A stretch of DNA of 64,000 bases from Helicobacter anseris (GTDB lineage Bacteria; Campylobacterota; Campylobacteria; Campylobacterales; Helicobacteraceae), in NCBI GenBank assembly GCA_004368235.1, contig JXTW01000006.1, positions 28,680 through 92,679 of the forward strand, read 5' to 3'. Under the pieces are notes generated by a model. The model saw nothing but the letters and a program-made list of their open reading frames with translations. It made no database searches and was not told where the DNA came from. How positions within the stretch are numbered: the first letter of the stretch is position 1; each line of letters starts with the position of its first letter. The position numbers and the translations under genes were made by a program. Shown here one piece after another: positions 34,044-43,979 of this stretch.

Positions 34044-35981
34044 TAAATGCATTAATTTTTGCTCATCTAATATTTCTATACCAAGTGCTTTTGCTTTTTC
34101 TAATTTGCTTCCTGCTTCTTCCCCATAGACTAAGAAATCTGTTTTTTTGCTAATAGATGAGTTAATTTTAGCGCCATATGATTCTAAGAGTGTTTTAAAC
34201 TCATCTCGTGATTTAGAAAGAGTGCCTGTGATAACTATGCTTTTGCCAGATATAGGAGAATCTATTTTGCTAGTTTGAGTTACCTTTGGTGTTAAGATCT
34301 TTAAAAGCATAGAAATAAAGCTTTGATTAACACGACAGAATTCCAAAAAAGAATCTGCCATTTCTTCCCCAAATCCGTCCAAATCTACAAGAGTTTCTCT
34401 ATTTTGATGAAAGCATTCATAGCCAAAAATTGAGGCAAGTTTTTTACTCGCACCCTCACCTATATGCTCAATCCCAAGTGCATTAATAAGGCGCCAAAGC
34501 TCTATATTTTTTGTTGCTGCAATAGCTTGTATGAGATTTCTTGCTTTCTTTTCTTGCCATCCTTCTAATTTTAAAAGCTCATTGAAATCTAAACTGTAGA
34601 GATCAAGTATATTGGAGATAAGCTTATTCTCAAATAATTGATTAATGATTTTTTCACCAAGTCCATCGATATTAAGGGCTTTTTTAGAAGCGAAATGAAT
34701 GATGCTTTCTTTTATTCTAGCTTTGCAATTTAGATTCTGGCATTTAATGAAAACCTCTTCAACTAAAAGTTCAGATCCGCATTCTGGACATAAAGTAGGG
34801 GGAATGATGGTTTTTTGCGTATTATCGCGTCTATTTGTTAGTGGTTTGATAATTTTTGGGATTACATCCCCACTACGAATAATAATAACATAGTCATTAA
34901 TTCGTATATCTTTTCTTTCTATTTCTTTGTAGTTATGTAATGTAGCACGTTTGATTTCTGCGCCTTCAATTTCTATTGGCTCAAGTTCGGCTACTGGAGT
35001 GATCACACCTGTGCGACCAATTTGTGGAGTTACTGATAATATACGAGTGGTTTTTTCAATTGCAGGAAATTTATATGCACAGGCAAAACGAGGAGATTTG
35101 ATAGTAAAGCCCAGTTTTTGTTGGGCATTAAAAGAATCAAGCATTATTACCATGCCATCTAGCATCATTGGATAGCTATCACGCATAGCCATAATCTCTT
35201 TGTAGTAATACTCAATTTCTTGTATATTTTTACAAAGCCGTATAAATGGAATGGGGGAAAATCCTAGTCTTAAAATATCATGCATACTTTCAAAGAAACT
35301 ACTATAATTTAGGGTATGAGCCCCAAATCCCCAAGGGATAAAACTTAATCTGCGTTTAGCAGTTATTAAAGAATCTAATTGTCTTATAGAGCCAGCTGCA
35401 GCATTTCTTGGATTGGCAAAAAGTGGTTGATTAGATTTAAGGCGCTCTGTATTTAGCTTTTCAAAATCTTCTTTAGTGATAACAACTTCACCGCGAATTT
35501 CAATTTGTTGAGTATGAGGGATTAGGAGCGGTATAGATTGTATGGTTTTGGCATTTTGTGTGACAAGCTCACCAGCAATTCCATCTCCACGTGTAGTAGC
35601 TGATTTTAAAATACCATTTTCGTATAAAAGATTGAGACTAGCTCCATCAAATTTAGGCGAACATGTAAAGGTGGCATCAGGGTAGAGCTTATATATTCTT
35701 TCACACCATTCTTGTAATTCTTGAGGATTGAATATATCATCTAGACTCCACATTCTCTGTAAATGTGTATTTTTATTAAAGTAATCAAGTGGTTTATCAC
35801 CTACACGTTGTGTGGGTGAATAGGGAAGAATAAAATCTGGATTTTGCTCTTCGTAAGATTTAATTTCATGATAGAGTGTGTCATATTCCTCATCACTAGC
35901 AATAGGATTGTCAAGTACATAGTAGGCATATGCCATCTTATTTAAAAGAAGGATTTTTTCCTCATAGCTAACGCGTGTCAT
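34029..35981 (-). CDS. ligA: NAD-dependent DNA ligase
   Basis: A 650-residue ligase that seals nicks with NAD. The adenylation lysine is K110 in SPKFDGAS. After the nucleotidyltransferase and OB domains come a four-cysteine zinc finger (CPECGSEL ... CQNLNCKA), HhH repeats (LNIDGLGEKII, LIEHIGEGASKKL-like) and a C-terminal BRCT domain (SGKSIVITGTLSKSRDE). Length is normal. In H. pylori ligA (HP0615) lies beside cheV3, as it does here head to head. Confidence 0.97.
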   Translation of the reverse strand: MTRVSYEEKILLLNKMAYAYYVLDNPIASDEEYDTLYHEIKSYEEQNPDFILPYSPTQRVGDKPLDYFNKNTHLQRMWSLDDIFNPQELQEWCERIYKLYPDATFTCSPKFDGASLNLLYENGILKSATTRGDGIAGELVTQNAKTIQSIPLLIPHTQQIEIRGEVVITKEDFEKLNTERLKSNQPLFANPRNAAAGSIRQLDSLITAKRRLSFIPWGFGAHTLNYSSFFESMHDILRLGFSPIPFIRLCKNIQEIEYYYKEIMAMRDSYPMMLDGMVIMLDSFNAQQKLGFTIKSPRFACAYKFPAIEKTTRILSVTPQIGRTGVITPVAELEPIEIEGAEIKRATLHNYKEIERKDIRINDYVIIIRSGDVIPKIIKPLTNRRDNTQKTIIPPTLCPECGSELLVEEVFIKCQNLNCKARIKESIIHFASKKALNIDGLGEKIINQLFENKLISNILDLYSLDFNELLKLEGWQEKKARNLIQAIAATKNIELWRLINALGIEHIGEGASKKLASIFGYECFHQNRETLVDLDGFGEEMADSFLEFCRVNQSFISMLLKILTPKVTQTSKIDSPISGKSIVITGTLSKSRDEFKTLLESYGAKINSSISKKTDFLVYGEEAGSKLEKAKALGIEILDEQKLMHLLNQF

Positions 35982-36089
35982 TATGGATTCCCTTAATTTA
36001 TAATTGTTATTTTAAATCATTGAATAAAATTATAGCTGATTTTATCGTTGCCTAGCTTATGGTTGACTAGGAACTATGTCTAGAATCTG

Positions 36090-36098
36090 TGCTACAAT
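36090..36098 (+). promoter_or_regulatory. Extended -10 promoter for cheV3
   Basis: TGCTACAAT, an extended -10 element 30 bases before the cheV start. A TTGACT at 36063-36068 is 24 bases further up, too far for a normal -35. Confidence 0.5.
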
Positions 36099-36127
36099 TT
36101 GACAATATTTTGTACTTGAGGTAGGTA

Positions 36128-37054
36128 ATGCTAGATTCTGCGCAGAATATGCCCCATGTTAACAATGAGGCGCAGTTTTTATGCTTTTGTCTTGATGATG
36201 CACCAAATGCCCAGATTTATGCCATTAATGTTTTTAAGATCCGTGAAGTTATTTATCAAGAAGGGGATTTTGCTCATATAGCAGGTGGGGAAGATAGTGC
36301 TATTTTAGGCATATTAAGTATTAGAGGCGAAAGCATTGCTTTGATTGATATAAAGCGGTGGTTGTATGATTTGAGAGCAGATTTAAAGCCATATTCTGCA
36401 CAGGCTAGTAGGAGTTTAATTATGGTTTGTAATTTTTCAAACCACACCATAGGATTAAAAATAGCACAAGTAAGACAAATTATTCAGAGAAGTTGGACAG
36501 ATGTGTATGCAAGTAGTGATTATGGGATAAGAGGGCAAAAAGTTGTTGCTACCACTTATGGTGATGATGGAAATATTATTCAGATCTTAGATATAGAGCA
36601 AATGCTTAGTGATATTTTTCCTATGCTTGGCTATCATAATGCCTTAATGCTAGATGGGCTAGAAAAGATTGAGAGTGATAAGATCGTTTTAATTGCAGAA
36701 GATTCTGTGAGTATAAGTCATAGTTTAAGACATATTGTTGGGCTTATGGGATTGGAATGTAAAGAGTTTTTAGATGGAGAAGGATTGATTGTTTATTTAG
36801 AAAGTTTGGAAGATATCAAGCGTATTGGTATAATTATCACAGATATTGAAATGCCAAAGCTTTCTGGCTTAGAAGTTCTTAAAAAAATTCGCTCTAATCC
36901 AAAATTGGCACATATACCAGTTATCATCAATTCTTCAATGGGTGATGAGGCAAATAGGCAAAGTGCTTATAAGATTGGAGCTGATGCTTTTATCAATAAG
37001 TCAGAACCTGATGAGATTATTTTTTATCTTAAACAATTTTTGCAAAAGGAGTAA
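36128..37054 (+). CDS. cheV: Chemotaxis coupling protein CheV (CheV3 type)
   Basis: A 308-residue fusion: an N-terminal CheW-like domain (about 10-165) that couples receptors to CheA, and a C-terminal receiver domain with phosphoacceptor D239 in [13 protein letters not shown], an acidic pocket (IAEDS) and the conserved lysine in [10 protein letters not shown]. The position before aspS and divergent from ligA equals H. pylori HP0616 (CheV3). aspS starts one base after the stop codon, so this heads a cheV-aspS-adk-ppa operon. Confidence 0.94.
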   Translation: MLDSAQNMPHVNNEAQFLCFCLDDAPNAQIYAINVFKIREVIYQEGDFAHIAGGEDSAILGILSIRGESIALIDIKRWLYDLRADLKPYSAQASRSLIMVCNFSNHTIGLKIAQVRQIIQRSWTDVYASSDYGIRGQKVVATTYGDDGNIIQILDIEQMLSDIFPMLGYHNALMLDGLEKIESDKIVLIAEDSVSISHSLRHIVGLMGLECKEFLDGEGLIVYLESLEDIKRIGIIITDIEMPKLSGLEVLKKIRSNPKLAHIPVIINSSMGDEANRQSAYKIGADAFINKSEPDEIIFYLKQFLQKE

Positions 37055-37055
37055 T

Positions 37056-38798
37056 ATGCTACGAACGCATTTGTGTGCAGAATTAAATGAACAAAATATC
37101 GGAGATGAAGTCTCTTTATGCGGATGGTGTAATACTTATCGCGATCATGGTGGAGTAGTTTTTATTGATCTTAGGGATAAAAGTGGCTTAGTGCAGTTGG
37201 TATGTGATCCAGCCTCTCCTAGCTATAATCTTGCTTCTAGCGTAAGAGATGAATATGTGCTTATTATTAAAGGCAGGGTGCGTGCAAGAGGAGAGGGATT
37301 AGAAAATCCAAAACTTAAGACTGGTAAAATAGAGGTAGTAGTAGAAAATTTAATTATAGAAAATACAAGCAAAACTCCTCCCATTGGTATTGATGATAAA
37401 AATGTAGGAGAGGATTTAAAGCTTAAATATCGGTATTTAGACTTGCGATCAAAAAGAAGCTATGAAGTTTTTAAGCTACGTTCTGATATAAATAAAGTTG
37501 TGCATAAAACTTTTGATTCTCTTGGATTTATCGAAGTAGAGACACCAATTTTAACTAAAGCTACTCCTGAAGGAGCTAGAGATTACCTTGTACCCTCTCG
37601 TGTACATGATGGAGAGTTTTTTGCCTTGCCACAGAGTCCACAGATTTTTAAACAGCTTTTGATGATGAGCGGCTTTGATAGATATTATCAGATTGCACGT
37701 TGTTTTAGAGATGAGGATTTGCGTGCAGATAGGCAGCCGGAGTTTAGCCAGATAGATGTAGAAATGAGCTTTTGTGATGAAAATGATATAATGAGTGTAG
37801 CTGAAGGGTTGATTAAAAATATTTTTGCACTTAAAAATGTTGATATACAAACACCATTTATGCGTATGAGTTATGATGAGGCAATGGAATCTTACGGATC
37901 TGATAAACCCGATTTACGATTTGAAATGCCTCTTGTTGAGGTTGGGGATTTATTTATAGATTCTAGTAATGATATTTTTAAAAATATTGCTAGAGATACT
38001 AAAAACAATCGCTTCAAGGCTTTGTGTATTAAAGGTGGGGATGAATTTTTTTCCCGTAAAACCTTAGGAGAGGCAGAGGAGTTTGTCCGTAAGTTTGGTG
38101 CAGCAGGTCTAGCTTATATCCAAATAAAAGAAGATGGACCTAAAGGACCACTTGTAAAATTTATAAGTGAAGAGAATCTAAAAATTTTAATTAATCGTGT
38201 AGATGCTAATAGGGGTGATATTATTTTCTTTGGTGCTGGAGCTAAGAAGATTGTCTGGGATTATATGGGGCGTTTGCGCTTAAAGGTGGCTAGTGATATG
38301 GGTAAAATTCCTCAAGATTGTTATAAATTTTTATGGGTAATAGATTTTCCGATGTTTGAAGAAAGCGAAGGAAGGATTTCAGCCTTGCATCATCCTTTTA
38401 CTATGCCAAAAGATATTGAGAATCCTGATATAGAGGCTATTAAGTCTGTAGCTTATGATGTTGTATTAAATGGAGTAGAGCTAGGTGGGGGAAGTATTAG
38501 GATTCATAAGCCAGAAATTCAAGCTAAGATTTTTGAAATTTTAGGTATTAGTAGAGAAGTAGCACAGGATAAGTTTGGATTTTTGCTAGAAGCTCTTAGC
38601 TTTGGTGCGCCACCACATGGTGGTTTTGCCATTGGGTTAGATCGCTTAGTTATGCTTCTAGCTAATCAAAATAGCATTCGAGATGTTATTGCTTTCCCTA
38701 AAACGCAAAAGGCTACTTGTCCTCTCACAGATGCACCTAGCAGTGTTGGTGAAGATCAACTTAGAGAGCTTCATATTAGGTTAAGAAACCCAAAGTAA
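37056..38798 (+). CDS. aspS: Aspartyl-tRNA synthetase
   Basis: A 580-residue class II synthetase. It has the N-terminal anticodon-binding OB fold ([25 protein letters not shown]), motif 1-2 regions ([44 protein letters not shown]), the bacterial GAD insert and motif 3 ([23 protein letters not shown]). Helicobacter generally charges tRNA-Asn through this enzyme plus GatCAB, so it is probably non-discriminating. The frame is open upstream into cheV, but the ATG at 37056 with AAAGGAG before it is the real start. Confidence 0.98.
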   Translation: MLRTHLCAELNEQNIGDEVSLCGWCNTYRDHGGVVFIDLRDKSGLVQLVCDPASPSYNLASSVRDEYVLIIKGRVRARGEGLENPKLKTGKIEVVVENLIIENTSKTPPIGIDDKNVGEDLKLKYRYLDLRSKRSYEVFKLRSDINKVVHKTFDSLGFIEVETPILTKATPEGARDYLVPSRVHDGEFFALPQSPQIFKQLLMMSGFDRYYQIARCFRDEDLRADRQPEFSQIDVEMSFCDENDIMSVAEGLIKNIFALKNVDIQTPFMRMSYDEAMESYGSDKPDLRFEMPLVEVGDLFIDSSNDIFKNIARDTKNNRFKALCIKGGDEFFSRKTLGEAEEFVRKFGAAGLAYIQIKEDGPKGPLVKFISEENLKILINRVDANRGDIIFFGAGAKKIVWDYMGRLRLKVASDMGKIPQDCYKFLWVIDFPMFEESEGRISALHHPFTMPKDIENPDIEAIKSVAYDVVLNGVELGGGSIRIHKPEIQAKIFEILGISREVAQDKFGFLLEALSFGAPPHGGFAIGLDRLVMLLANQNSIRDVIAFPKTQKATCPLTDAPSSVGEDQLRELHIRLRNPK

Positions 38799-38807
38799 AG
38801 GATGAAA

Positions 38808-39380
38808 ATGAAAAAATTATTTTTGATTATCGGAGCCCCTGGAAGTGGTAAAACCACAGATGCAGAAATTATTGCTAAAAATAATTCAGAGAGAATAATC
38901 CACTATTCTACTGGTGATTTATTGCGTGCTGAGAGTACCAGTGGGAGTGAGCGCGGTAAGCTTATAGAGAGTTTTACCTCTAAGGGGAATTTGGTACCGC
39001 TTGAGATTGTGGTAGAAACGATTGTGTCAGCTATTTCTAATGCACCTAAGGAAGTTATACTTATTGATGGATATCCAAGAAGCATCGAGCAGATGGAAGC
39101 TTTTAATTCTGTATTGCAAAAACATACAGATATCAAGCTTGTTAGTGTAATTGAGGTTGAGGTGAGTGAGAGTGTGGCTAAAGAGCGTGTTCTTGGGAGA
39201 GCGCGTGGAGCTGATGATAATGTTGAAGTTTTTAATAATCGTATGAAGGTTTTTTTAGAACCTCTTTTTGAGATTCGTAAATTTTATGCTGATAAAAGTC
39301 TTTTGCATAAGATTAATGGTGAGCGTGGAATTGATGAAATTGTAGCAGATATGCAAAATTTTATTCGATCTAAAATTTAA
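38808..39380 (+). CDS. adk: Adenylate kinase
   Basis: A 190-residue kinase interconverting AMP, ADP and ATP. It opens [20 protein letters not shown] (P-loop) and has [20 protein letters not shown] and [11 protein letters not shown], and ends without the long zinc LID insertion (short form). Two in-frame ATGs exist (38802, 38808); the second has the better distance to AAAGG and the standard N-terminus. Confidence 0.97.
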   Translation: MKKLFLIIGAPGSGKTTDAEIIAKNNSERIIHYSTGDLLRAESTSGSERGKLIESFTSKGNLVPLEIVVETIVSAISNAPKEVILIDGYPRSIEQMEAFNSVLQKHTDIKLVSVIEVEVSESVAKERVLGRARGADDNVEVFNNRMKVFLEPLFEIRKFYADKSLLHKINGERGIDEIVADMQNFIRSKI

Positions 39381-39389
39381 GGAGAAAAA

Positions 39390-39911
39390 ATGCAAATAGA
39401 TAAAATTCAAGTAGGTGAAAATCCAGAAAAGATCAATGTAGTCATTGAGATTCCTTATGGTTCAAATATTAAATATGAGCTTGATAAGGAAAGTGGAGCA
39501 GTAGTAGTTGATCGTGTAATGTATAGTGCTATGTTTTATCCAGCAAATTATGGTTTTGTGCCTAATACTTTAAGTAATGATGGTGATCCAGCAGATGTGC
39601 TTGTGCTGAATGAATATCCATTGCAAGCAGGTAGTGTGATTAAGGTTAGACTTATTGGTGTATTGATTATGGAGGATGAAAGCGGGATGGATGAAAAACT
39701 CATAGCAGTTCCTATCAGTAAGATTGATCCTAGATATGATAATATCAAAAGCTTAGAAGATTTACCAAAAATCACTCTTGATAGAATCAAAAATTTCTTT
39801 GAAACTTATAAAATGCTTGAACCAAATAAATGGGTGAAGGTTAAAGAATATCAAGATAAAGCCGCGGCTAAAGCAATTTTAGATGCAGCCATTAAGGCTT
39901 ATAATAAGTAA
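39390..39911 (+). CDS. ppa: Inorganic pyrophosphatase
   Basis: A 173-residue family I pyrophosphatase. Key segments are [44 protein letters not shown] (the metal-binding aspartates) and [18 protein letters not shown]. It lies nine bases after adk and ends in a perfect palindrome shared with the convergent NDH-2 gene. The H. pylori HP0619 gene that sits between adk and ppa is absent. Confidence 0.98.
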   Translation: MQIDKIQVGENPEKINVVIEIPYGSNIKYELDKESGAVVVDRVMYSAMFYPANYGFVPNTLSNDGDPADVLVLNEYPLQAGSVIKVRLIGVLIMEDESGMDEKLIAVPISKIDPRYDNIKSLEDLPKITLDRIKNFFETYKMLEPNKWVKVKEYQDKAAAKAILDAAIKAYNK

Positions 39912-39934
39912 TTTAGCCTAGGCTAAATTACTTA
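39905..39934. terminator. Bidirectional terminator, perfect 30-bp palindrome between ppa and ndh
   Basis: Fifteen-base arms meet at a central CCTAGG with no mismatch. Both stop codons (ppa ends at 39911, ndh at 39932) lie inside it. Its symmetry suits termination in both directions. Confidence 0.85.
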
Positions 39935-41140
39935 ATCGCTACGGCGGTATCTAAACTGCCCTTTACGATAAATCATTCCTAAACCACCAATTGTAAAGAG
40001 CCAACGATTTTCAATGAGGTTTTTCATGAAGGCTCCAAATTCTCCAGAAATTTTTCTACCAAAAACCACCCCAACTGCATCTAAATGCCCGATTGAGCAA
40101 ACCGAACCACGATTTATGAATTTGAAATCTTTATGCTTGGTTTTACCTTCTAGTTCATCACTTAAAAGATTGCCAATATAATCCCCCATTTGTGTAGCAA
40201 GCTGTGCTGTAGGGACAAAAACCACTTCTCTTTGAGCATAAATAGCACAATCCCCCACAACATAAATATTGTCATAATCCACACTTCGTAATTGAGGAGT
40301 AACTTTAATCCTACCTTTATGACTTTGAATATCATTAGAGTAATATTCTACGGTATCATTCCCTTTTACTCCACTGCCCCATAAAATTGTATGACCACGT
40401 ATAAGCTCTTCTTTATCATTATGTTGGATTAAAACCCCATCTGCTTTACATTCTTTTACACTCGCGCCTGTAAGTAGGGTGATCCCCATATTTTCTAGTT
40501 TTTTTGTAGCCTTTTGAATAAGTTTATGATCAAAAACAGGTAGGATATTTTTGTTTCTCCCTACAACCGTAATTTTTACTAGATTTTCATCAAGTCCATA
40601 ATATTTACATAGCTTTTTGCGTTCATTAGCTAACTCAGCAGCAAATTCAATACTTGTCAGTCCAGCACCGCATACAATAAAAGAGAGATCAGCATCATCT
40701 TTTTTAATATGATAGTCTTTTAGCTTACGTTCAATATGGTGATTTAATCTGATGGCAGCATTGAAAGAAGAAAGCTTAAAGGCATGTTCTTTAACACCTG
40801 GTATACCAAAATCATCTGGTTTGAAACCTAATGCGATAACCAAAATATCATAGCTATATTTTCCAAGTTTGCCTAATACATAGTTCTCTTTTGGATGGAT
40901 TTCCATAACCTTATCTTTTATAAATTTAATTTTTTCAAGATTTAAAATATCACGATAATAGATCTTAGCCTTACGATCGCTAAGCGTACCTACGGCTACT
41001 TTATGCAAAAGTGTAGTTTGATAGTGGTAATCATGTTTGCTAATTAATGTAATATCCGCATTTGCATGGCGTTTTTGTAGTCTGATGGCAGTATTAAGAC
41101 CACCATATCCACCCCCGACAATCAAGATTTTTTTACCCAT
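39932..41140 (-). CDS. ndh: Type II NADH:quinone oxidoreductase
   Basis: A 402-residue flavoprotein that passes electrons from NADH to quinone at the membrane without pumping protons. The N-terminal FAD fold (ILIVGGGYGGLNTAIRL, residues 5-21), a second nucleotide fold (FIVCGAGLTSIEFAAELA near 160) and VYVVGDCAIYA (C-terminal FAD contact) fit NDH-2. The C-terminal amphipathic stretch (GAFMKNLIENRWLFTIGGLGMIYRKGQF) would bind the membrane. Sulfide:quinone reductase is a less likely reading, as the cysteine pattern is missing. Confidence 0.88.
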   Translation of the reverse strand: MGKKILIVGGGYGGLNTAIRLQKRHANADITLISKHDYHYQTTLLHKVAVGTLSDRKAKIYYRDILNLEKIKFIKDKVMEIHPKENYVLGKLGKYSYDILVIALGFKPDDFGIPGVKEHAFKLSSFNAAIRLNHHIERKLKDYHIKKDDADLSFIVCGAGLTSIEFAAELANERKKLCKYYGLDENLVKITVVGRNKNILPVFDHKLIQKATKKLENMGITLLTGASVKECKADGVLIQHNDKEELIRGHTILWGSGVKGNDTVEYYSNDIQSHKGRIKVTPQLRSVDYDNIYVVGDCAIYAQREVVFVPTAQLATQMGDYIGNLLSDELEGKTKHKDFKFINRGSVCSIGHLDAVGVVFGRKISGEFGAFMKNLIENRWLFTIGGLGMIYRKGQFRYRRSD

Positions 41141-41229
41141 AAGATGACCTCTTTATGTTTGGTTAATTTTTACTTAACTTATTTAATCATAAAAACACTT
41201 AGAAAAAAATTAATCTTATTTTAAAATAG

Positions 41230-41562
41230 CTAAGATTTTTGTATTCTTTGCTGATAATCTTGACCCCAAATTTTTAATACATTAAAGACATTATTTAATG
41301 ATTTGCCTAGATCAGTAAGGGAGTATTCTACGCGTGGTGGCACCTCTGCATAAATATGGCGATTAAGTATACCTGCACTTTCTAATTCTCTTAAATTTTG
41401 CGTAAGGACTTTTTGAGAGATGCTACCTAGAGATTTTTTAAGCTCACCAAATCGTTTAGTACCAGAAAGCAGATTCCAAAGAATAAGAAATTTCCATTTA
41501 TTACTAATAAGGTTTAGCGTAGTTTCAATGGGACAATTTTTAGATAGATGGGATTCTTGCAT
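41230..41562 (-). CDS. HxlR-family transcriptional regulator
   Basis: A 110-residue winged-helix regulator. It has CPIETTLNLISNKWKFLILWNLLSG, KRFGELKKSLGSISQKVLTQNLRELESAGILNRHIYAEVPPRVEYSLTDLGK in order, the HxlR domain. The conserved N-terminal cysteine (residue 10) often senses oxidants or electrophiles. The frame is open 18 codons further upstream, but AAGGA six bases before the ATG at 41560-41562 decides this start. It is divergent from a flavodoxin-fold oxidoreductase, its likely target. Confidence 0.9.
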   Translation of the reverse strand: MQESHLSKNCPIETTLNLISNKWKFLILWNLLSGTKRFGELKKSLGSISQKVLTQNLRELESAGILNRHIYAEVPPRVEYSLTDLGKSLNNVFNVLKIWGQDYQQRIQKS

Positions 41563-41649
41563 AATATTTCCTTGATATTTTGATAGAGATTCTAGCAAAA
41601 TTTCCAATAGTTTCAAAAAGAATACTATATAACAAAAAAATTCCTACTT

Positions 41650-41682
41650 GTATTTTTATACTTTTAAGGTTATACTGACCTT
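41650..41682. promoter_or_regulatory. Promoter and inverted repeats between HxlR regulator and oxidoreductase
   Basis: GTAT-TTTT-ATAC (41650-41661) and AAGGT-TATACTG-ACCTT (41666-41682) are two small inverted repeats. TATACT at 41671-41676 inside the second would serve as -10 for the oxidoreductase, so a bound regulator would block it. Function is inference. Confidence 0.4.
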
Positions 41683-41707
41683 TTAAACTCAAATTAAAGG
41701 ATAAATG

Positions 41708-42202
41708 ATGAAAAATTTAATACTTTTCTCTCATACGTATTTTGATAAATCTAATGTCAATAAAGCACTTTTAGATTCTGTGAAGGATATATCAAATCTT
41801 GAGATACGTAATCTTAATATGCTTTATTTAGATGGTAAAATTGATGTGGCTGCTGAACTATCAGCACTTAAAGATGCGCAAAATATTTATTTCCAGTTTC
41901 CACTTTTTTGGTTTAGCACACCAAGTCTTTTGAAAGAATGGCAAGATTGTGTATTGACAGCAATTTTATATGGAGAGAATCCAAAAATGCTTGAGGGTAA
42001 AAAGTTTGGTGTTATTGTAACGATGGGAAGTACAGAAGATAAGTATAAAGAAATGGGTGGCTTGGATAAGTTTTTAGTGCCATTGAATACATCATTTAGT
42101 TATTTAGGTGTAACTTCTTTGCCAACTCATGGAATCTATGGAGCTCATCATATAGAAGATATGAATAGCATCATTAAAAAATATCAAGCCATTTTTGCTT
42201 AA
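41708..42202 (+). CDS. NAD(P)H-dependent oxidoreductase, flavodoxin-like fold (KefF/MdaB type)
   Basis: A 164-residue FMN or FAD enzyme of the flavodoxin_2 family. Seen are LILFSHTYFDKSNVNKALLDSV at the N-terminus, then IYFQFPLFWFSTPSLLKEWQDCVL and KKFGVIVTMGS. Relatives reduce quinones by two electrons and protect from electrophiles, which suits a partner of a redox-sensing HxlR regulator. Two ATGs (41705, 41708) are adjacent; the second has the better spacing to AAAGGA. Confidence 0.87.
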   Translation: MKNLILFSHTYFDKSNVNKALLDSVKDISNLEIRNLNMLYLDGKIDVAAELSALKDAQNIYFQFPLFWFSTPSLLKEWQDCVLTAILYGENPKMLEGKKFGVIVTMGSTEDKYKEMGGLDKFLVPLNTSFSYLGVTSLPTHGIYGAHHIEDMNSIIKKYQAIFA

Positions 42203-42262
42203 AATCATTTTGCCCTTATTTAAGGGCTTATTTAAGTTTCTTCACATTAATTTTTTTACCTA

Positions 42263-42325
42263 TATTCTCATTATTATTAAATTTTAAGAAATTTTATTCT
42301 CATTTTTATTAAATAATGGTAAAAT
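42263..42325 (+). promoter_or_regulatory. Ferritin promoter with twin Fur-like repeats
   Basis: Two 20-base direct repeats, 42263-42282 (TATTCTCATTATTATTAAAT) and 42295-42314, match at 19 of 20 positions and begin 32 bases apart. An extended -10, TGGTAAAAT (42317-42325), follows. The second repeat covers the -35 area and the first lies one repeat further up. The first fits TCATT-N10-TT, a pattern I recall for H. pylori apo-Fur, which represses its ferritin gene when iron is low. Confidence 0.6.
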
Positions 42326-42372
42326 ACATTGATGCTCATAAAAGCAGATCAAAAATTAATAAGGAGTAATCT

Positions 42373-42876
42373 ATGTTATCAGCAGAGGTGATTAAATTAC
42401 TTAATGAACAAATTACAAAAGAAATGTATGCATCAAATCTATATCTTTCTATGAGTTCATGGTGTTATGAACATAGTTTTGATGGTGCGGGTAAGTTTTT
42501 ATTTGATCATGCTGGAGAAGAAAGTGATCATGCTAAAAAACTTATTACTTATCTTAATGAAACAGATTCTAAGGTTGAGCTTGCTGCTATCCCTGCACCT
42601 AAGACTTCATTTTCAAGTTTACTTGAAGTTTTTGAAGCTACCTATGAACATGAAAAAGAAATCACAAAATCAATTAATAAGCTTGTAGATTTTATGCTAG
42701 AGAGCAAGGATTATGCTACATTTAATTTTTTACAATGGTATGTAGCTGAACAACATGAAGAAGAGGCACTTTTCCGTGGCATTGTTGATAAACTTCGTTT
42801 AGTGGGAAATGAAGGGAGTAGTTTATATTTGGCTGACCAGTATATTAAGGGTATTTCCCTAGCTAGAAGCAAATAA
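42373..42876 (+). CDS. ftn: Non-heme ferritin
   Basis: A 167-residue iron-storage subunit of a 24-mer shell. The diiron ligands are visible in LNEQITKEMYASNLYLSM (Glu17), AGEESDHAKKL (Glu50, His53) and LQWYVAEQHEEEALF. It closely follows H. pylori Pfr (LLNEQ..KEM and TFNFLQWYVAEQHEEE are shared). Single gene with its own promoter and a terminator shared with msrP. Confidence 0.97.
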   Translation: MLSAEVIKLLNEQITKEMYASNLYLSMSSWCYEHSFDGAGKFLFDHAGEESDHAKKLITYLNETDSKVELAAIPAPKTSFSSLLEVFEATYEHEKEITKSINKLVDFMLESKDYATFNFLQWYVAEQHEEEALFRGIVDKLRLVGNEGSSLYLADQYIKGISLARSK

Positions 42877-42878
42877 TT

Positions 42879-42904
42879 TAATTGTAAGCTAAAGCTTACA
42901 ATTA
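42879..42904. terminator. Bidirectional terminator between ftn and msrP
   Basis: Twelve-base perfect arms (42879-42890 and 42893-42904) with a two-base centre between convergent genes; AAAA/TTTT tracts flank it. Confidence 0.8.
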
Positions 42905-43909
42905 AAAGTTTTTTTCTAAGTCCATATTTGCATATAATCTTGCCACTTCATTGCCATAGCCATTAAACATTTGAGTTTTTTGTCTACTTAGACTAAGACC
43001 ATCTCCTATAAAGCGCTCACTAGCCTGACTCCATCTAGGGTGAGGGACATTTGGATTGACATTAGCATAAAATCCATATTCCTCACTAGCCAGTTTTTGC
43101 CAGGTGGTTTGAGGCATTTCTTTAGTTAGTGTGATTTTATTTATTGACTTAATACTTTTAAATCCATATTTCCAAGGCACAACAAGCCTAAGTGGTGCAC
43201 CATTTTGATTAGGTAGTATGTGCCCATACATCCCAACGGCTAAGAGTGTTAATGGATGAGTAGCCTCATCAATTCTTAAGCCCTCAATATATGGAAATGG
43301 GATAAAGCTAGCAAGTGCTGGATGCTTTATAGCAGGCATATTTTCTTGCACAGCTGTTTGAAAGCATACATACTTTGCTTGCGAAGTTGGTTTGGCTAAG
43401 GCTAATAATGCCCCTAGTTCAAAACCTATCCAAGGGATATTCATACTCCAAGCTTCTACACATCTTAAGCGATAGATTCTTTCTTCTAATGGCATTTTTT
43501 TTAAAATATCTTCATATGAAATTTTCATCTTGTTTTCTACTTCGCCATCAATGACTACATCCCATGGTGAAGTTTGTAATATATTAGCTCGCTTAGATGG
43601 ATCATCTTTTTGCATACCAAATTCATAAAAGTTATTAAAACTAGTAGCTTTGATATAGGGTGTGATTGTGCTTTCTTTGTAGTTTGGATTTTGAGTGTAA
43701 ATAAGGCTATCTTTTGATTTAGCATTAAAGTTTTTAGCTGCATCAGATTCTGGAGAGAGAGTAGAGCTTTCTTGAGAGTTTGCCAAACCCATCATCCCTA
43801 AAACTAGACTAGCGCTAGTATTGATAAATTTACGACGCTCTTTGTAAATAGATTCTTTAGTAACTTGTGCTTCTTTTATTTCATAAGGTTTTATATTTTT
43901 GATAATCAT
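42902..43909 (-). CDS. msrP: Protein-methionine-sulfoxide reductase, molybdenum subunit MsrP
   Basis: A 335-residue periplasmic molybdoenzyme that repairs oxidised methionine in exported proteins. A twin-arginine signal (ERRKFINTSASLVLGMMGLA, Arg25-Arg26) starts the protein; the sulfite-oxidase-fold domain contains the molybdenum ligand Cys150 in RLRCVEAWSMNIPWIGFEL and GAPLRLVVPWKYGFKSIKSI. MsrQ, the heme membrane partner usually encoded next to it, is not in this neighbourhood: prfB is divergent upstream and ftn convergent downstream. Confidence 0.94.
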   Translation of the reverse strand: MIIKNIKPYEIKEAQVTKESIYKERRKFINTSASLVLGMMGLANSQESSTLSPESDAAKNFNAKSKDSLIYTQNPNYKESTITPYIKATSFNNFYEFGMQKDDPSKRANILQTSPWDVVIDGEVENKMKISYEDILKKMPLEERIYRLRCVEAWSMNIPWIGFELGALLALAKPTSQAKYVCFQTAVQENMPAIKHPALASFIPFPYIEGLRIDEATHPLTLLAVGMYGHILPNQNGAPLRLVVPWKYGFKSIKSINKITLTKEMPQTTWQKLASEEYGFYANVNPNVPHPRWSQASERFIGDGLSLSRQKTQMFNGYGNEVARLYANMDLEKNF

Positions 43910-43936
43910 AGGTGTCTCTTGTTAAATAGTAAAATA

Positions 43937-43945
43937 TGTTAAAAT
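43937..43945 (+). promoter_or_regulatory. Extended -10 promoter for prfB
   Basis: TGTTAAAAT, an extended -10 element 35 bases before the prfB start, in the divergent msrP-prfB space. Confidence 0.5.
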
Positions 43946-43979
43946 CCTGACAGATTTTTTTAAATAAAAGGTGATCTGA

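Noticed and set aside
36063..36098. TTGACT plus TACAAT as a full vegetative promoter of cheV
   Set aside because: The gap is 24 bases, too long; only the extended -10 is kept.
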